From Oscarella lobularis (Eukaryota; Porifera; Homoscleromorpha; Homosclerophorida; Oscarellidae), in assembly GCF_947507565.1 (NCBI RefSeq), contig NC_089178.1, forward strand, positions 1,922,001-1,986,000: a stretch of 64,000 bases of DNA, in the 5' to 3' direction. The notes beneath the pieces were generated by a model. It did not search any database and had not been told where the DNA came from. It worked only from the letters and a program-made list of their open reading frames with translations. Every line of letters starts with the position of its first letter. Position 1 is the first letter of the stretch. The translations under genes were made by a program, and so were the position numbers. Shown piece after piece: positions 48,401 to 61,664 of this stretch.

Positions 48401-51400
48401 TATTAAATTGAGGGCCTAATCTTAGGTACTACATATTAAATTGAGGGCCTAATCTTTGATTCTTAGGGACTAAATATTATATTCAGGGCCTTATGTTTAA
48501 TTCTTCGGGCCTAAATATTAAATTGAGGGCCTAATCTTTAATTCTTAGAGCCTAAATATTAAATTGAGGGCCTAATCTTTGATTCTTAGGGCCTTAATAT
48601 TAAATTAAGGCACTATCTTTAATTCTTAGAGCCTCAATATTAAATTGAGGGCCTAATCTTTAATTCGTAGAACCTACATATTAAATTGAGGGCCTAATCT
48701 TTAATTCTTAAGACCTAAATATTAAATTGAGGGCCTTGTTTATAATTCTAAGAGACTAAATATTAAATTGAGGGCCTAATCTTTGATTCGTAGGGCCTAA
48801 ATATTAAACTGAGGGCCTAATCATTAATTCTTAGGCCCTAAATATTAAATGGAGGGACTAATCTTAATTCTTAGGCCCTAAATATTAAATTGAGGGCCTA
48901 ATCTTTGATTCTTAGAACCTACATATTAAATTCAGGGCCTAATCTTTGATTCTTAGAATCTCCACATTAAATTGAGGGCCTAATCTTAAATTCTGAGGCC
49001 CTAAATATTAAATTGAGGGCCTAATCTTTGATTCTTAAAACTTACATATTAAATTGAGGGCCTAATCTTTAATTCTTAGGCCCTAATTATTAAATTGAGA
49101 GACTAATCTTTGATTCTTAGAACCGAAATATTAAATTGAGGGCCTAATCTTAGGCCCTAAATATTAAATTGAGGGCCTAATCTTTGATTCTTAGAACCTA
49201 CATATTAAATTGAGGGCCTAATTTTTAATTCTTAGGGCCTACATACTAAATTGAGGGCCTAGTCTTTGATTCTTAGGGCCTTAATATTAAATTAAGGCAC
49301 TCATCTTTAGTTCTTAGAGCCTAAATATTAAATTGAGGGCATAATTTTTAATTCTTAGGGCCTACATACTAAATTGAGGGCCTAATCTTTGATTCGTAGG
49401 GCCTAAATATTAAAGTGAGGGCCTTATCTTTAATTCTAAGGGACTAAATATTAAATTGAGGTCCTTATCTTTAATTCTTAGGACTAAATATTAAATTGAG
49501 GACCTTATCTTGGCCTACATATGAAATTGAGGGCCTAATCTTTAATTCTTAGGGCCTACATATTAAATTGAGGGCCTAATTTTTAATTCTTAGGGCCTAC
49601 ATATTAAATTGAGAGCCTAATCTTTGATTCTTAGGGCCTTAATATTAAATTGAGGCACTCATCTTTAATTCTTAGGACCTAAATATTAAATTGAGGGCCT
49701 AATCTTTAATTGTTAAGACCTAAATATTAAATTGAGGGCCTTATCTTTAATTCTAAGGTACTAAATATTAAATTGAGGGCCTTATCTTTAATTCTTAGGG
49801 ACTAAATATTAAATTGAGGGCCTAATCTTAGGTACTACATATTAAATTGAGGGCCTAATCTTTGATTCTTAGGGACTAAATATTATATTCAGGGCCTTAT
49901 GTTTAATTCTTCGGGCCTAAATATTAAATTGAGGGCCTAATCTTTAATTCTTAGAGCCTAAATATTAAATTGAGGGCCTAATCTTTGATTCTTAGGGCCT
50001 TAATATTAAATTAAGGCACTATCTTTAATTCTTAGAGCCTCAATATTAAATTGAGGGCCTAATCTTTAATTCGTAGAACCTACATATTAAATTGAGGGCC
50101 TAATCTTTAATTCTTAAGACCTAAATATTAAATTGAGGGCCTTGTTTATAATTCTAAGGGACTAAATATTAAATTGAGGGCCTAATCTTTGATTCGTAGG
50201 GCCTAAATATTAAACTGAGGGCCTAATCATTAATTCTTAGGCCCTAAATATTAAATGGAGGGACTAATCTTAATTCTTAGGCCCTAAATATTAAATTGAG
50301 GGCCTAATCTTTGATTCTTAGAACCTAAATATTAAATTCAGGGCCTAATCTTTGATTCTTAGAATCTCCACATTAAATTGAGGGCCTAATCTTAAATTCT
50401 GAGGCCCTAAATATTAAATTGAGGGCCTAATCTTTGATTCTTAAAACTTACATATTAAATTGAGGGCCTAATCTTTAATTCTTAGGCCCTAATTATTAAA
50501 TTGAGAGACTAATCTTTGATTCTTAGAACCGAAATATTAAATTGAGGGCCTAATCTTAGGCCCTAAATATTAAATTGAGGGCCTAATCTTTGATTCTTAG
50601 AACCTACATATTAAATTGAAGGCCTAATTTTTAATTCTTAGGGCCTACATACTAAGTTGAGGGCCTAGTCTTTGATTCTTAGGGCTTTAATATTAAAGTG
50701 AGGCACTAATCTTTAATTCTTAGGACCTAAATATTAAATTGAGGGCCTAATCTTTAATTCTTAAGACCTAAATATTAAATTGAGGACCTTATCTTGGCCT
50801 ACATATGAAATTGAAGGCCTAATTTTTAATTCTTAGGGCCTACATAATAAATTGAGGACCTAATCTTTGATTCTTAGGGCCTTAATATTAAATTGAGGCA
50901 CTAATCTTTAATTCTTAGGACCTAAATATTAAATTGAGGGCCTAATCTTTAATTCTTAAAACCTAAATATTAAATTGAGGGCCTTATCTTTAATTCTAAG
51001 GGACTAAATATTAAATTGAGGGCCTAATCTTTAATTCTTAGGGACTAAATATTAAATTGAGGGCCTAATCTTAGGTACTACATATTAAATTGAGGGCCTA
51101 ATCTTTGATTCTTAGGGACTAAATATTATATTCAGGGCCTTATGTTTAATTCTTCAAGCCTAAATATTAAATTGAGGGCCTAATCTTTAATTCTTAAGAC
51201 CTAAATATTAAATTGAGGGCCTTGTTTATAATTCTAAGGGACTAAATATTAAATTGAGGGCCTAATCTTTGATTCGTAGGGCCTAATTATTAAATTGAGG
51301 GCCTAATCATTAATTCTTAGGCCCTAAATATTAAATTGAGGGACTAATCTTAATTCTTAGGCCCTAAATATTAAATTGAGGGCCTAATCTTTGATTCTTA

Positions 51401-54400
51401 GAACCTACATATTAAATTCAGGGCCTAATCTTTAATTCTTAGGCCCCAATATTAAATTGAGGGCCTAATCTTTGATTCTTAGAACCTACATATTAAATTC
51501 AGGGTCTAATCTTTGATTCTTAGAACCTCCACATTAAATTGAGGGCCTAATCTTTAATTCTGAGGCCCTAAAAATTAAATTGAGGGCCTTGTTTATAATT
51601 CTAAGGGACTAAATATTAAATTGAGGGCATAATCTTTGATATGTAGGGCCTAAATATTAAATTGAGGGCCTAATCTTTAATTCTTAGAGCCTAAATATTA
51701 AATTGAGGGCCTAATCTTTAATTCTTAGAGCCTAAATATTAAATTGAGGGCCTAATCTTTGATTCTTAGGGCCTTAATATTAAATTAAGGCACTATCTTT
51801 AATTCTTAGAGCCTCAATATTAAATTGAGGGCCTAATCTTTGATTCTTAGAACCTACATATTAAATTCAGGGCCTAATCTTTAATTCTTAGAACCTACAT
51901 ATTAAATTCAGGGCCTAATCTTTGATTCTTAGAATCTCCACATTAAATTGAGGGCCTAATCTTAAATTCTGAGGCCCTAAATATTAAATTGAGGACCTAA
52001 TCTTTGATTCTTAGAACTTACATATTAAATTGAGGGCCTAATCTTTAATTCTTAGGCCCTAATTATTAAATTGAGAGACTAATCTTTGATTCTTAGAACC
52101 GAAATATTAAATTGAGGGCCTAATCTTAGGCCCTAAATATTAAATTGAGGGCCTAATCTTTGATTCTTAGAACCTACATATTAAATTGAGGGCCTAATTT
52201 TTAATTCTTAGGGCCTACATACTAAATTGAGGGCCTAGTCTTTGATTCTTAGGGCCTTAATATTAAATTAAGGCACTCATCTTTAGTTCTTAGAGCCTAA
52301 ATATTAAATTGAGGGCATAATTTTTAATTCTTAGGGCCTACATACTAAATTGAGGGCCTAATCTTTGATTCGTAGGGCCTAAATATTAAAGTGAGGGCCT
52401 TATCTTTAATTCTAAGGGACTAAATATTAAATTGAGGTCCTTATCTTTAATTCTTAGGACTAAATATTAAATTGAGGACCTTATCTTGGCCTACATATGA
52501 AATTGAGGGCCTAATCTTTAATTCTTAGGGCCTACATATTAAATTGAGGGCCTAATTTTTAATTCTTAGGGCCTACATATTAAATTGAGAGCCTAATCTT
52601 TGATTCTTAGGGCCTTAATATTAAATTGAGGCACTCATCTTTAATTCTTAGGACCTAAATATTAAATTGAGGGCCTAATCTTTAATTCTTAAGACCTAAA
52701 TATTAAATTGAGAGCCTTATCTTTAATTCTAAGGTACTAAATATTAAATTGAGGGCCTTATCTTTAATTCTTAGGGACTAAATATTAAATTGAGGGCCTA
52801 ATCTTAGGTACTACATATTAAATTGAGGGCCTAATCTTTGATTCTTAGGGACTAAATATTATATTCAGGGCCTTATGTTTAATTCTTCGGGCCTAAATAT
52901 AAATTGAGGGCCTAATCTTTAATTCTTAGAGCCTAAATATTAAATTGAGGGCCTAATCTTTGATTCTTAGGGCCTTAATATTAAATTAAGGCACTATCTT
53001 TAATTCTTAGAGCCTCAATATTAAATTGAGGGCCTAATCTTTAATTCGTAGAACCTACATATTAAATTGAGGGCCTAATCTTTAATTCTTAAGACCTAAA
53101 TATTAAATTGAGGGCCTTGTTTATAATTCTAAGGGACTAAATATTAAATTGAGGGCCTAATCTTTGATTCTTAGGGCCTTAATATTAAATTGAGGCACTC
53201 ATCTTTAATTCTTAGGACCGAAATATTAAATTGAGGGCCTAATCTTTAATTCTTAAAACCTAAATATTAAATTGAGGGCCTTATCTTTAATTCTAAGGGA
53301 CTAAATATTAAATTGAGGGCCTTATCTTTAATTCTTAGGGACTAAATATTAAATTGAGGGCCTAATCTTAGGTACTACATATTAAATTGAGGGCCTAATC
53401 TTTGATTCTTAGGGACTAAATATTATATTCAGGGCCTTATGTTTAATTCTTCAAGCCTAAATATTAAATTGAGGGCCTAATCTTTAATTCTTAAGACCTA
53501 AATATTAAATTGAGGGCCTTGTTTATAATTCTAAGGGACTAAATATTAAATTGAGGGCCTAATCTTTGATTCGTAGGGCCTAATTATTAAATTGAGAGAC
53601 TAATCATTAATTCTTAGGCCCTAAATATTAAATTGAGGGACTAATCTTAATTCTTAGGCCCTAAATATTAAATTGAGGGCCTAATCTTTGATTCTTAGAA
53701 CCTACATATTAAATTCAGGGCCTAATTTTTAATTCTTAGGGCCTACATACTAAATTGAGGGCCTAGTCTTTGATTCTTAGGGCCTTAATATTAAATTAAA
53801 GCCCTCATCTTTAGTTCTTAGAGCCTAAATATTAAATTGAGGGCATAATTTTTAATTCTTAGGGCCTACATACTAAATTGAGGGCCTAATCTTTGATTCG
53901 TAGGGCCTAAATATTAAAGTGAGGGCCTTATCTTTAATTCTAAGGAACTAAATATTAAATTGAGGTCCTTATCTTTAATTCTTAGGACTAAATATTAAAT
54001 TGAGGACCTTATCTTGGCCTACATATGAAATTGCGGGCCTAATCTTTAATTCTTAGGGCCTACATATTAAATTGAAGGCCTAATTTTTAATTCTTAGGGC
54101 CTACATATTAAATTGAGGGCCTAATCTTTGATTCTTAGGGCCTTAATATTAAATTGAGGCACTCATCTTTAATTCTTAGGACCTAAATATTAAATTGAGG
54201 GCCTAATCTTTAATTCTTAAAACCTAAATATTAAATTGAGGACCTTATCTTTGATTCTAAGGTACTAAATATTAAATTGAGGGCCTTATCTTTAATTCTT
54301 AGAGACTAAATATTAAATTGAGGGCCTAATCTTAGGTACTACATATTAAATTGAGGGCCTAATCTTTGATTCTTAGGGACTAAATATTAAATTGAGGGCC

Positions 54401-57400
54401 TAATCTTTGATTCTTAGGGCCTTAATATTAAATTAAGGCACTGTCTTTAATTCTTAGAGCCTCAATATTAAATTGAGGGCCTAATCTTTAATTCGTAGAA
54501 CCTACATATTAAATTGAGGGCCTAATCTTTAATTCTTAAGACCTAAATATTAAATTGAGGGCCTTGTTTATAATTCTAAGGGACTAAATATTAAATTGAG
54601 GGCCTAATCTTTGATTCGTAGGACCTAAATATTAAATTGAGGGCCTAATCATTAATTCTTAGGCCCTAAATATTAAATTGAGGGACTAATCTTAATTCTT
54701 AGGCCCTAAATATTAAATTGAGGGCCTAATCTTTGATTCTTAGAACCTACATATTAAATTCAGGGCCTAATCTTTAATTCTTAGAACCTACATATTAAAT
54801 TCAGGGCCTAATCTTTGATTCTTAGAATCTCCACATTAAATTGAGGGCCTAATCTTAAATTCTGAGGCCCTAAATATTAAATTGAGGACCTAATCTTTGA
54901 TTCTTAGAACTTACATATTAAATTGAGGGCCTAATCTTTAATTCTTAGAACCTACATATTAAATTGAGGGCCTAATTTTTAATTCTTAGGGCCTACATAC
55001 TAAATTGAGGGCCTAGTCTTTGATTCTTAGGACCTTAATATTAAATTAAAGCCCTCATCTTTAGTTCTTAGAGCCTAAATATTAAATTGAGGGCATAATT
55101 TTTAATTCTTAGGGCCTACATACTAAATTGAGGGCCTAATCTTTGATTCTTAGGGCCTTAATATTAAATTAAGGCACTATCTTTAATTCTTAGAGCATCA
55201 ATATTAAATTGAGGGCCTAATCTTTAATTCGTAGAACCTACATATTAAATTGAGGGCCTAATCTTTAATTCTTAAGACCTAAATATTAAATTGAGGGCCT
55301 TGTTTATAATTCTAAGGGACTAAATATTAAATTGAGGGCCTAATCTTTGATTCGTAGGGCCTAAATATTAAATTGAGGGCCTAATCATTAATTCTTAGGC
55401 CCTAAATATTAAATTGAGGGACTAATCTTAATTCTTAGGCCCTAAATATTAAATTGAGGGCCTAATCTTTGATTCTTAGAACCTACATATTAAATTCAGG
55501 GCCTAATCTTTAATTCTTAGAACCTACATATTAAATTCAGGGCCTAATCTTTGATTCTTAGAATCTCCACATTAAATTGAGGGCCTAATCTTAAATTCTT
55601 AGAGCCTCAATATTAAATTGAGGGCCTAATCTTTAATTCGTAGAACCTACATATTAAATTGAGGGCCTAATCTTTAATTCTTAAGACCTAAATATTAAAT
55701 TGAGGGCCTTGTTTATAATTCTAAGGGACTAAATATTAAATTGAGGGCCTAATCTTTGATTCGTAGGGCCTAAATATTAAATTGAGGGCCTAATCATTAA
55801 TTCTTAGGCCCTAAATATTAAATTGAGGGACTAATCTTAATTCTTAGGCCCTAAATATTAAATTGAGGGCCTAATCTTTGATTCTTAGAACCTACATATT
55901 AAATTCAGGGCCTAATCTTTAATTCTTAGAACCTACATATTAAATTCAGGGCCTAATCTTTGATTCTTAGAATCTCCACATTAAATTGAGGGCCTAATCT
56001 TAAATTCTGAGGCCCTAAATATTAAATTGAGGACCTAATCTTTGATTCTTAGAACTTACATATTAAATTGAGGGCCTAATCTTTAATTCTTAGAACCTAC
56101 ATATTAAATTGAGGCCCTAATTTTTAATTCTTAGGGCCTACATACTAAATTGAGGGCCTAGTCTTTGATTCTTAGGACCTTAATATTAAATTAAAGCCCT
56201 CATCTTTAGTTCTTAGAGCCTAAATATTAAATTCAGGGCATAATTTTTAATTCTTAGGGCCTACATACTAAATTGAGGGCCTAATCTTTGATTCTTAGGG
56301 CCTTAATATTAAATTAAGGCACTATCTTTAATTCTTAGAGCCTCAATATTAAATTGAGGGCCTAATCTTTAATTCGTAGAACCTACATATTAAATTGAGG
56401 GCCTAATCTTTAATTCTTAAGACCTAAATATTAAATTGAGGGCCTTGTTTATAATTCTAAGGGACTAAATATTAAATTGAGGGCCTAATCTTTGATTCGT
56501 AGGGCCTAAATATTAAATTGAGGGCCTAATCATTAATTCTTAGGCCCTAAATATTAAATTGAGGGACTAATCTTAATTCTTAGGCCCTAAATATTAAATT
56601 GAGGGCCTAATCTTTGATTCTTAGAACCTACATATTAAATTCAGGGCCTAATCTTTAATTCTTAGAACCTACATATTAAATTCAGGGCCTAATCTTTGAT
56701 TCTTAGAATCTCCACATTAAATTGAGGGCCTAATCTTAAATTCTGAGGCCCTAAATATTAAATTGAGGACCTAATCTTTGATTCTTAGAACTTACATATT
56801 AAATTGAGGGCCTAATCTTTAATTCTTAGGCCCTAATTATTAAATTGAGAGACTAATCTTTGATTCTTAGAACCGAAATATTAAATTGAGGGCCTAATCT
56901 TAGGCCCTAAATATTAAATTGAGGGCCTAATCTTTGATTCTTAGAACCTACATATTAAATTCAGGGCCTAATTTTTAATTCTTAGGGCCTACATACTAAA
57001 TTGAGGGCCTAGTCTTTGATTCTTAGGGCCTTAATATTAAATTAAGGCACTCATCTTTAGTTCTTAGAGCCTAAATATTAAATTGAGGGCATAATTTTTA
57101 ATTCTTAGGGCCTACATACTAAATTGAGGGCCTAATCTTTGATTCGTAGGGCCTAAATATTAAAGTGAGGGCCTTATCTTTAATTCTAAGGGACTAAATA
57201 TTAAATTGAGGTCCTTATCTTTAATTCTTAGGACTAAATATTAAATTGAGGACCTTATCTTGGCCTACATATGAAATTGAGGGCCTAATCTTTAATTCTT
57301 AGGGCCTACATATTAAATTGAGGGCCTAATTTTTAATTCTTAGGGCCTACATATTAAATTGAGGGCCTAATCTTAGGTACTACATATTAAATTGAGGGCC

Positions 57401-60400
57401 TAATCTTTGATTCTTAGGGACTAAATATTATATTCAGGGCCTTATGTTTAATTCTTCGGGCCTAAATATTAAATTGAGGGCCTAATCTTTAATTCTTAGA
57501 GCCTAAATATTAAATTGAGGGCCTAATCTTTGATTCTTAGGGCCTACATATTAAATTGAGAGCCTAATCTTTGATTCTTAGGGCCTTAATATTAAATTGA
57601 GGCACTCATCTTTAATTCTTAGGACCTAAATATTAAATTGAGGGCCTAATCTTTAATTCTTAAGACCTAAATATTAAATTGAGGGCCTTATCTTTAATTC
57701 TAAGGTACTAAATATTAAATTGAGGGCCTTATCTTTAATTCTTAGGGACTAAATATTAAATTGAGGGCCTAATCTTAGGTACTACATATTAAATTGAGGG
57801 CCTAATCTTTGATTCTTAGGGACTAAATATTATATTCAGGGCCTTATGTTTAATTCTTCGGGCCTAAATATTAAATTGAGGGCCTAATCTTTAATTCTTA
57901 GAGCCTAAATATTAAATTGAGGGCCTAATCTTTGATTCTTAGGGCCTTAATATTAAATTAAGGCACTATCTTTAATTCTTAGAGCCTCAATATTAAATTG
58001 AGGGCATAATTTTTAATACTTAGGGCCTACATACTAAATTGAGGGCCTAATCTTTGATTCGTAGGGCCTAAATATTAAAGTGAGGGCCTTATCTTTAATT
58101 CTAAGGGACTAAATATTAAATTGAGGTCCTTATCTTTAATTCTTAGGACTAAATATTAAATTGAGGACCTTATCTTGGCCTACATATGAAATTGAGGGCC
58201 TAATCTTTAATTCTTAGGGCCTACATATTAAATTGAGGGCCTAATTTTTAATTCTTAGGGCCTACATATTAAATTGAGGGCCTAATCTTTGATTCTTAGG
58301 GCCTTAATATTAAATTGAGGCACTCATCTTTAATTCTTAGGACCTAAATATTAAATTGAGGGCCTAATCTTTAATTCTTAAAACCTAAATATTAAATTGA
58401 GGGCCTTATCTTTAATTCTAAGGGACTAAATATTAAATTGAGGGCCTTATCTTTAATTCTTAGGGACTAAATATTAAATTGAGGGCCTAATCTTAGGTAC
58501 TACATATTAAATTGAGGGCCTAATCTTTGATTCTTAGGGCCTTAATATTAAATTGAGGCACTCATCTTTAATTCTTAGGACCTAAATATTAAATTGAGGG
58601 CCTAATCTTTAATTCTTAAGACCTAAATATTAAATTGAGGGCCTTATCTTTAATTCTAAGGGACTAAATATTAAATTGAGGGCCTTATCTTTAATTCTTA
58701 GGGACTAAATATTAAATTGAGGGCCTAATCTTAGGTACTACATATTAAATTGAGGGCCTAATCTTTGATTCTTAGGGACTAAATATTATATTCAGGGCCA
58801 TATGTTTAATTCTTCGGGCCTAAATATTAAATTGAGGGCCTAATCTTTAATTCTTAGAGCCTAAATATTAAATTGAGGGCCTAATCTTTGATTCTTAGGG
58901 CCTTAATATTAAATTAAGGCACTATCTTTAATTCTTAGAGCCTCAATATTAAATTGAGGGCCTAATCTTTAATTCGTAGAACCTACATATTAAATTGAGG
59001 GCCTAATCTTTAATTCTTAAGACCTAAATATTAAATTGAGGGCCTTGTGTTTAATTCTTAGGGACTAAATATTAAATTGAGGGCCTAATCTTTTATTCTT
59101 AGGGCCTAAATATTAAATTGAGGTCCTAATCTTCGATTCTTAGGGCCTTAAATTTGTTTTGGACGATGTATCCGGCTGTAATTATTGCAAGCTACGGGCT
59201 TTCATAACGTTTTAGTAGTATGGGTCGACGATAGGCAAGTGAGGGTCGAGGCCGACCCATGCCGACCCATGCCGACCCATGTGGGCAGAACCCTGTTTAT
59301 TACAGGAAAGAAGAGTTGGTTAGTCTCTTGCGATTTTACTGTAATTCTCTAATATAGCCTGATGCATCCCTCAGAATCAAAGATAAGGACTAATCAAAGT
59401 ATAGGGGGCCCTTTAGCAGGACAGTGCTTTGATTTACCAATCACCTTAGTACTGTTGATGACTCAACAGCTCTAGCTGAAACGCGAATTGCAGAAGAATG
59501 GCCCTGAGTAGAGAGAGAAAGACATTACATAGCGTATCTCCTATGAAGCAGCTTTTCGCACCGTGATGACGTTGAGGATGCTGAGAAGACTGTGCACGCT
59601 TTCTCCTATCTGAACGTCCTTCAGAGGCAATTCGCGACCGTCCTGCAATGAAAGACAAGCTCATATTGTACGCCGTTTGTTTGTGCGATCTTTCTGTGCC
59701 TTTTCTTGAAGAAAAACGGTCACTTTTCCCTTCTGAACAACGTAAATGCTCTCATCAAGCTGTTTTAAAGGAAACTAAACCGTTGTCTTTGTCATACAGC
59801 AAACATATGACGCACCTGTCCGGATGGAGAAAGAGGCGCACCGGCAGGTATGCTGCGAGTCTCAATGTGCTTGCACAACTCAACAAAGAGTGGCTTTTCA
59901 AAATGTCCAAAAACCCTGAAAGGAAAATTAAAACACAGCCCATCTACCAATCGGAACCAAACGCCGACCTGACGCTCCTCAACATGTACAGAACATCGGG
60001 AGGAAGTCCAGCCGAATCCTACACCGCAGCTCAATCACGAAAAATTTTTTGTCAAATCCTAAACACCTCGCTTATATCCGCTTCCAAGAGTGCGGGAGGC
60101 GGCCCTCGAGCCACCGCCTTCACCGGAGGTGGATCGTGCAGCCGAAAGAGACTTGGGAGAAATTGAAAAGGAGTCCGTCCGTAGAAAAAAATAGAAAATA
60201 ACCTCTTGGCAAATTGTAGGACTCGTTCGCGTTTTCTCTTTCTAGGTCTTCGGCTCGTCCCGAGCGAAGTGTCTCCGGTCGAGAAGGCGTACGTTCCAGC
60301 GCTCTGCGTTTTGTTTTGAATGGATTTGTTGTAGTGCACTGGTAAGCAGAGCTCTCACGTGAACTTGACTTTGCACTGTTTGAATCATTCGTCTTCCGAA

Positions 60401-60663
60401 GCGCAGGACTCGATCTCTTTTTCTGATCGGCTCGCTGCCGTTTCCTTCCACGCTTTCTTGCTTTTCTTGTTGCACCGGAAAAGCTTCTGCCGTCGTGGGG
60501 CAAAATCTTTTGTGTCGCGAAGTCGGTTTCGAGTGCGTTTCTAACCTTTTTTATAGAATAGACATCGAAGCACGGTTACTATAAGAAAGCAGAGGCAGAA
60601 AGCAAAGCTTGCGACGCCCAGGTTGTCCAGAATGTCCTGAAGAAAGGCAGTGACCCATTCCAT
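39445..60663 (-). CDS. PNPLA6/7: Patatin-like phospholipase, neuropathy target esterase family
   Basis: ER-anchored lysophospholipase that hydrolyses phosphatidylcholine species. The start at 60663 gives [37 protein letters not shown], an N-terminal anchor. A basic segment ([19 protein letters not shown]) and the first cyclic-nucleotide-binding-like domain follow ([60 protein letters not shown]). More cNB domains lie at about 43000-42300 ([10 protein letters not shown]). The patatin domain has [18 protein letters not shown] (about 41130), nucleophile motif [13 protein letters not shown] (about 41000) and [12 protein letters not shown] (about 40260). The tail reads [15 protein letters not shown]. 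The exon ending GTACTAAG (59445) joins GCTTCC (44077) in frame as [13 protein letters not shown], proving a 15,367-bp intron that holds the satellite. Both catalytic motifs are intact. Confidence 0.93.
44152..44178 (+). repeat. 27-bp direct repeat, left copy
   Basis: Starts ATGCATCCCTCAGAATCAAA and is identical over 27 bases to 59362-59388. The two copies lie outside the minisatellite and satellite on each side. Confidence 0.9.
44178..44438. repeat. Minisatellite of about 50 bp, five to six units
   Basis: Units carry GAGAAGAGTTGGCCAG, then CCCTTGTAATTTTACTG and TAATTTATTACAGG, with starts near 44190, 44242, 44290, 44341 and 44390. The next unit is broken at 44438 by the inverted terminus of the satellite element and resumes at 59296. 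Confidence 0.85.
44505..44735. repeat. 28-29 bp AT-rich minisatellite
   Basis: About eight diverged units built on TTTTTAAAATTGTCTTGG with the near-palindrome ACAATTTTTAAAATTGT. The same unit occurs inside the MUS81 intron element at 16801-16930. Confidence 0.8.
44740..59150. repeat. 41-bp AT-rich satellite array, roughly 350 monomers
   Basis: The monomer is about 41 bp: AGGGCCTAATCTTTAATTCT followed by TAGGGCCTAAATATTAAATTG. Variants include TTTGATT for TTTAATT, CTACATA for CTAAATA, and shortened monomers (GGCCTAATCTTAGGCCC). Between about 45000 and 50660 the array repeats with a 1406-bp period: the marker GAGGGCCTAGTCTTTGATTC occurs at 46441, 47847, 49253 and, with a neighbouring change, 50659. 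Beyond that the same marker is spaced unevenly (52229, 53757, 55007, 56152, 57003). No coding potential. Confidence 0.97.
59362..59388 (+). repeat. 27-bp direct repeat, right copy
   Basis: Identical to 44152-44178; lies between the resumed minisatellite unit and the PNPLA6/7 exon that ends at 59445. Confidence 0.9.
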
Positions 60664-60825
60664 TACGAGTATTTACGTCACAAAACGTGCGTTACAACGC
60701 CCGCGAAAGCTCAAGGTCTACAAATTGTAGTAGCGGATACGCCTGCTCATGTCACCAACTTCACAAACGAGTGGGACTCGATTCAAAATAAGCTGCGCTG
60801 TTAGACACTACAAAATTTCAACTGA

Positions 60826-61660
60826 GGCCCCTTTCAGTAACACACGCGTCGTTTGGCTGCTATCAGCTCAAAAAACGCGTCTTCTCGCTTATACAACTTT
60901 AAAAAAATTGAAAAAACATCGACACTTGACACAAACCCCGCGGAAGACGGTGCTATGGAGGTTTATCCGGTGGGAGAGAGATGCGAGAACTAGGAAGGCG
61001 TGCCAAGTTACACCCTTGTCAAGTTCGTATATTAACAGTAAACATAAATCTATGGGTGGGTTAGCAAATACAGGTAAGGGCAGACTATTACGTCAAGTGA
61101 GGAATGAGGCGACCACCGGGCCATATTGGGGAGTGTTGCCAATCTCCCTTCTATCCTAGCCACGAGCTCTGCTCTGCTCCATCTGATTAGTACTTGTAAA
61201 CGCTGGGTATTTATACTGATACGCGACTGGGACCGAACGACTGCAGCTATTCACGAACAAAAGGCGCGTCGTTTGAACCCAAACCTATAACCAATCGGCC
61301 GCAAATGTATTTCTGCCAGTAAAAACGAAGAAAATTTTGTTGAAAATCAATTCAAACGCGAAAAAACGACAAAGAATGTGTGTTACGTACGCCAGACACG
61401 CCTTGTCACGCGACATTGAGCAACGCATGACGTCAATTGTCGCGTTGCTACGAAATGCCCTAATACGAGAAGTAGAAGCAAAAAATCGATCGCGAAGTGC
61501 TTTCTGGGTCTATTCTAAAGACATTCAGTTGCTATTTGGACGCGAAAAGCGAACGCGTACGCAGTAATGGCAGTCCGCTTGGTCAGCACGTCGGTCAAGC
61601 GTGCGCTACACTCGGATACGCCATAACGACCAGCAAAACGACAGTGTGCCCGCTCTCAAA
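60826..61660. mobile_element. Repeat family A, copy 3 (diverged)
   Basis: Starts GAGGCCCCTTTCAG. It shares with copies 1 and 2 the GAAGACGGTGCTATGGAGGT block (60943), CACCGGGC (about 61115), and GCTGGGTATTTATACTG (about 61202), then a GGCGCGTCGTTTG region. Elsewhere it is much diverged. It lies just upstream of the PNPLA6/7 start, in the same orientation as the other copies. Confidence 0.7.
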
Positions 61661-61664
61661 TGAT

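Larger units (their letters stand above)
44439..59295. mobile_element. Inverted-repeat-bounded 14.9-kb satellite-bearing element
   Basis: The left end CAGGGTTCTGCC (44439-44450) and right end GGCAGAACCCTG (59284-59295) are perfect 12-bp inverted repeats. The host minisatellite consensus TAATTTATTACAGG is split so that CTTATT precedes the left end and TTTATT follows the right end, consistent with a ~6-bp target duplication with one change. Inside are a 28-29 bp minisatellite, the 41-bp satellite, and a short GCCGACCCAT triple repeat near the right end (about 59252). No transposase ORF is present. That this is a mobile unit is inference. Confidence 0.6.

Noticed and set aside
44740-59150. CRISPR-like or telomere-like array (monomers contain TTAGGG)
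   Set aside because: Repeats are contiguous with no unique spacers, so not CRISPR. TTAGGG occurs once per 41-bp monomer and never in tandem, and the array lies inside a gene, so it is not a telomere.
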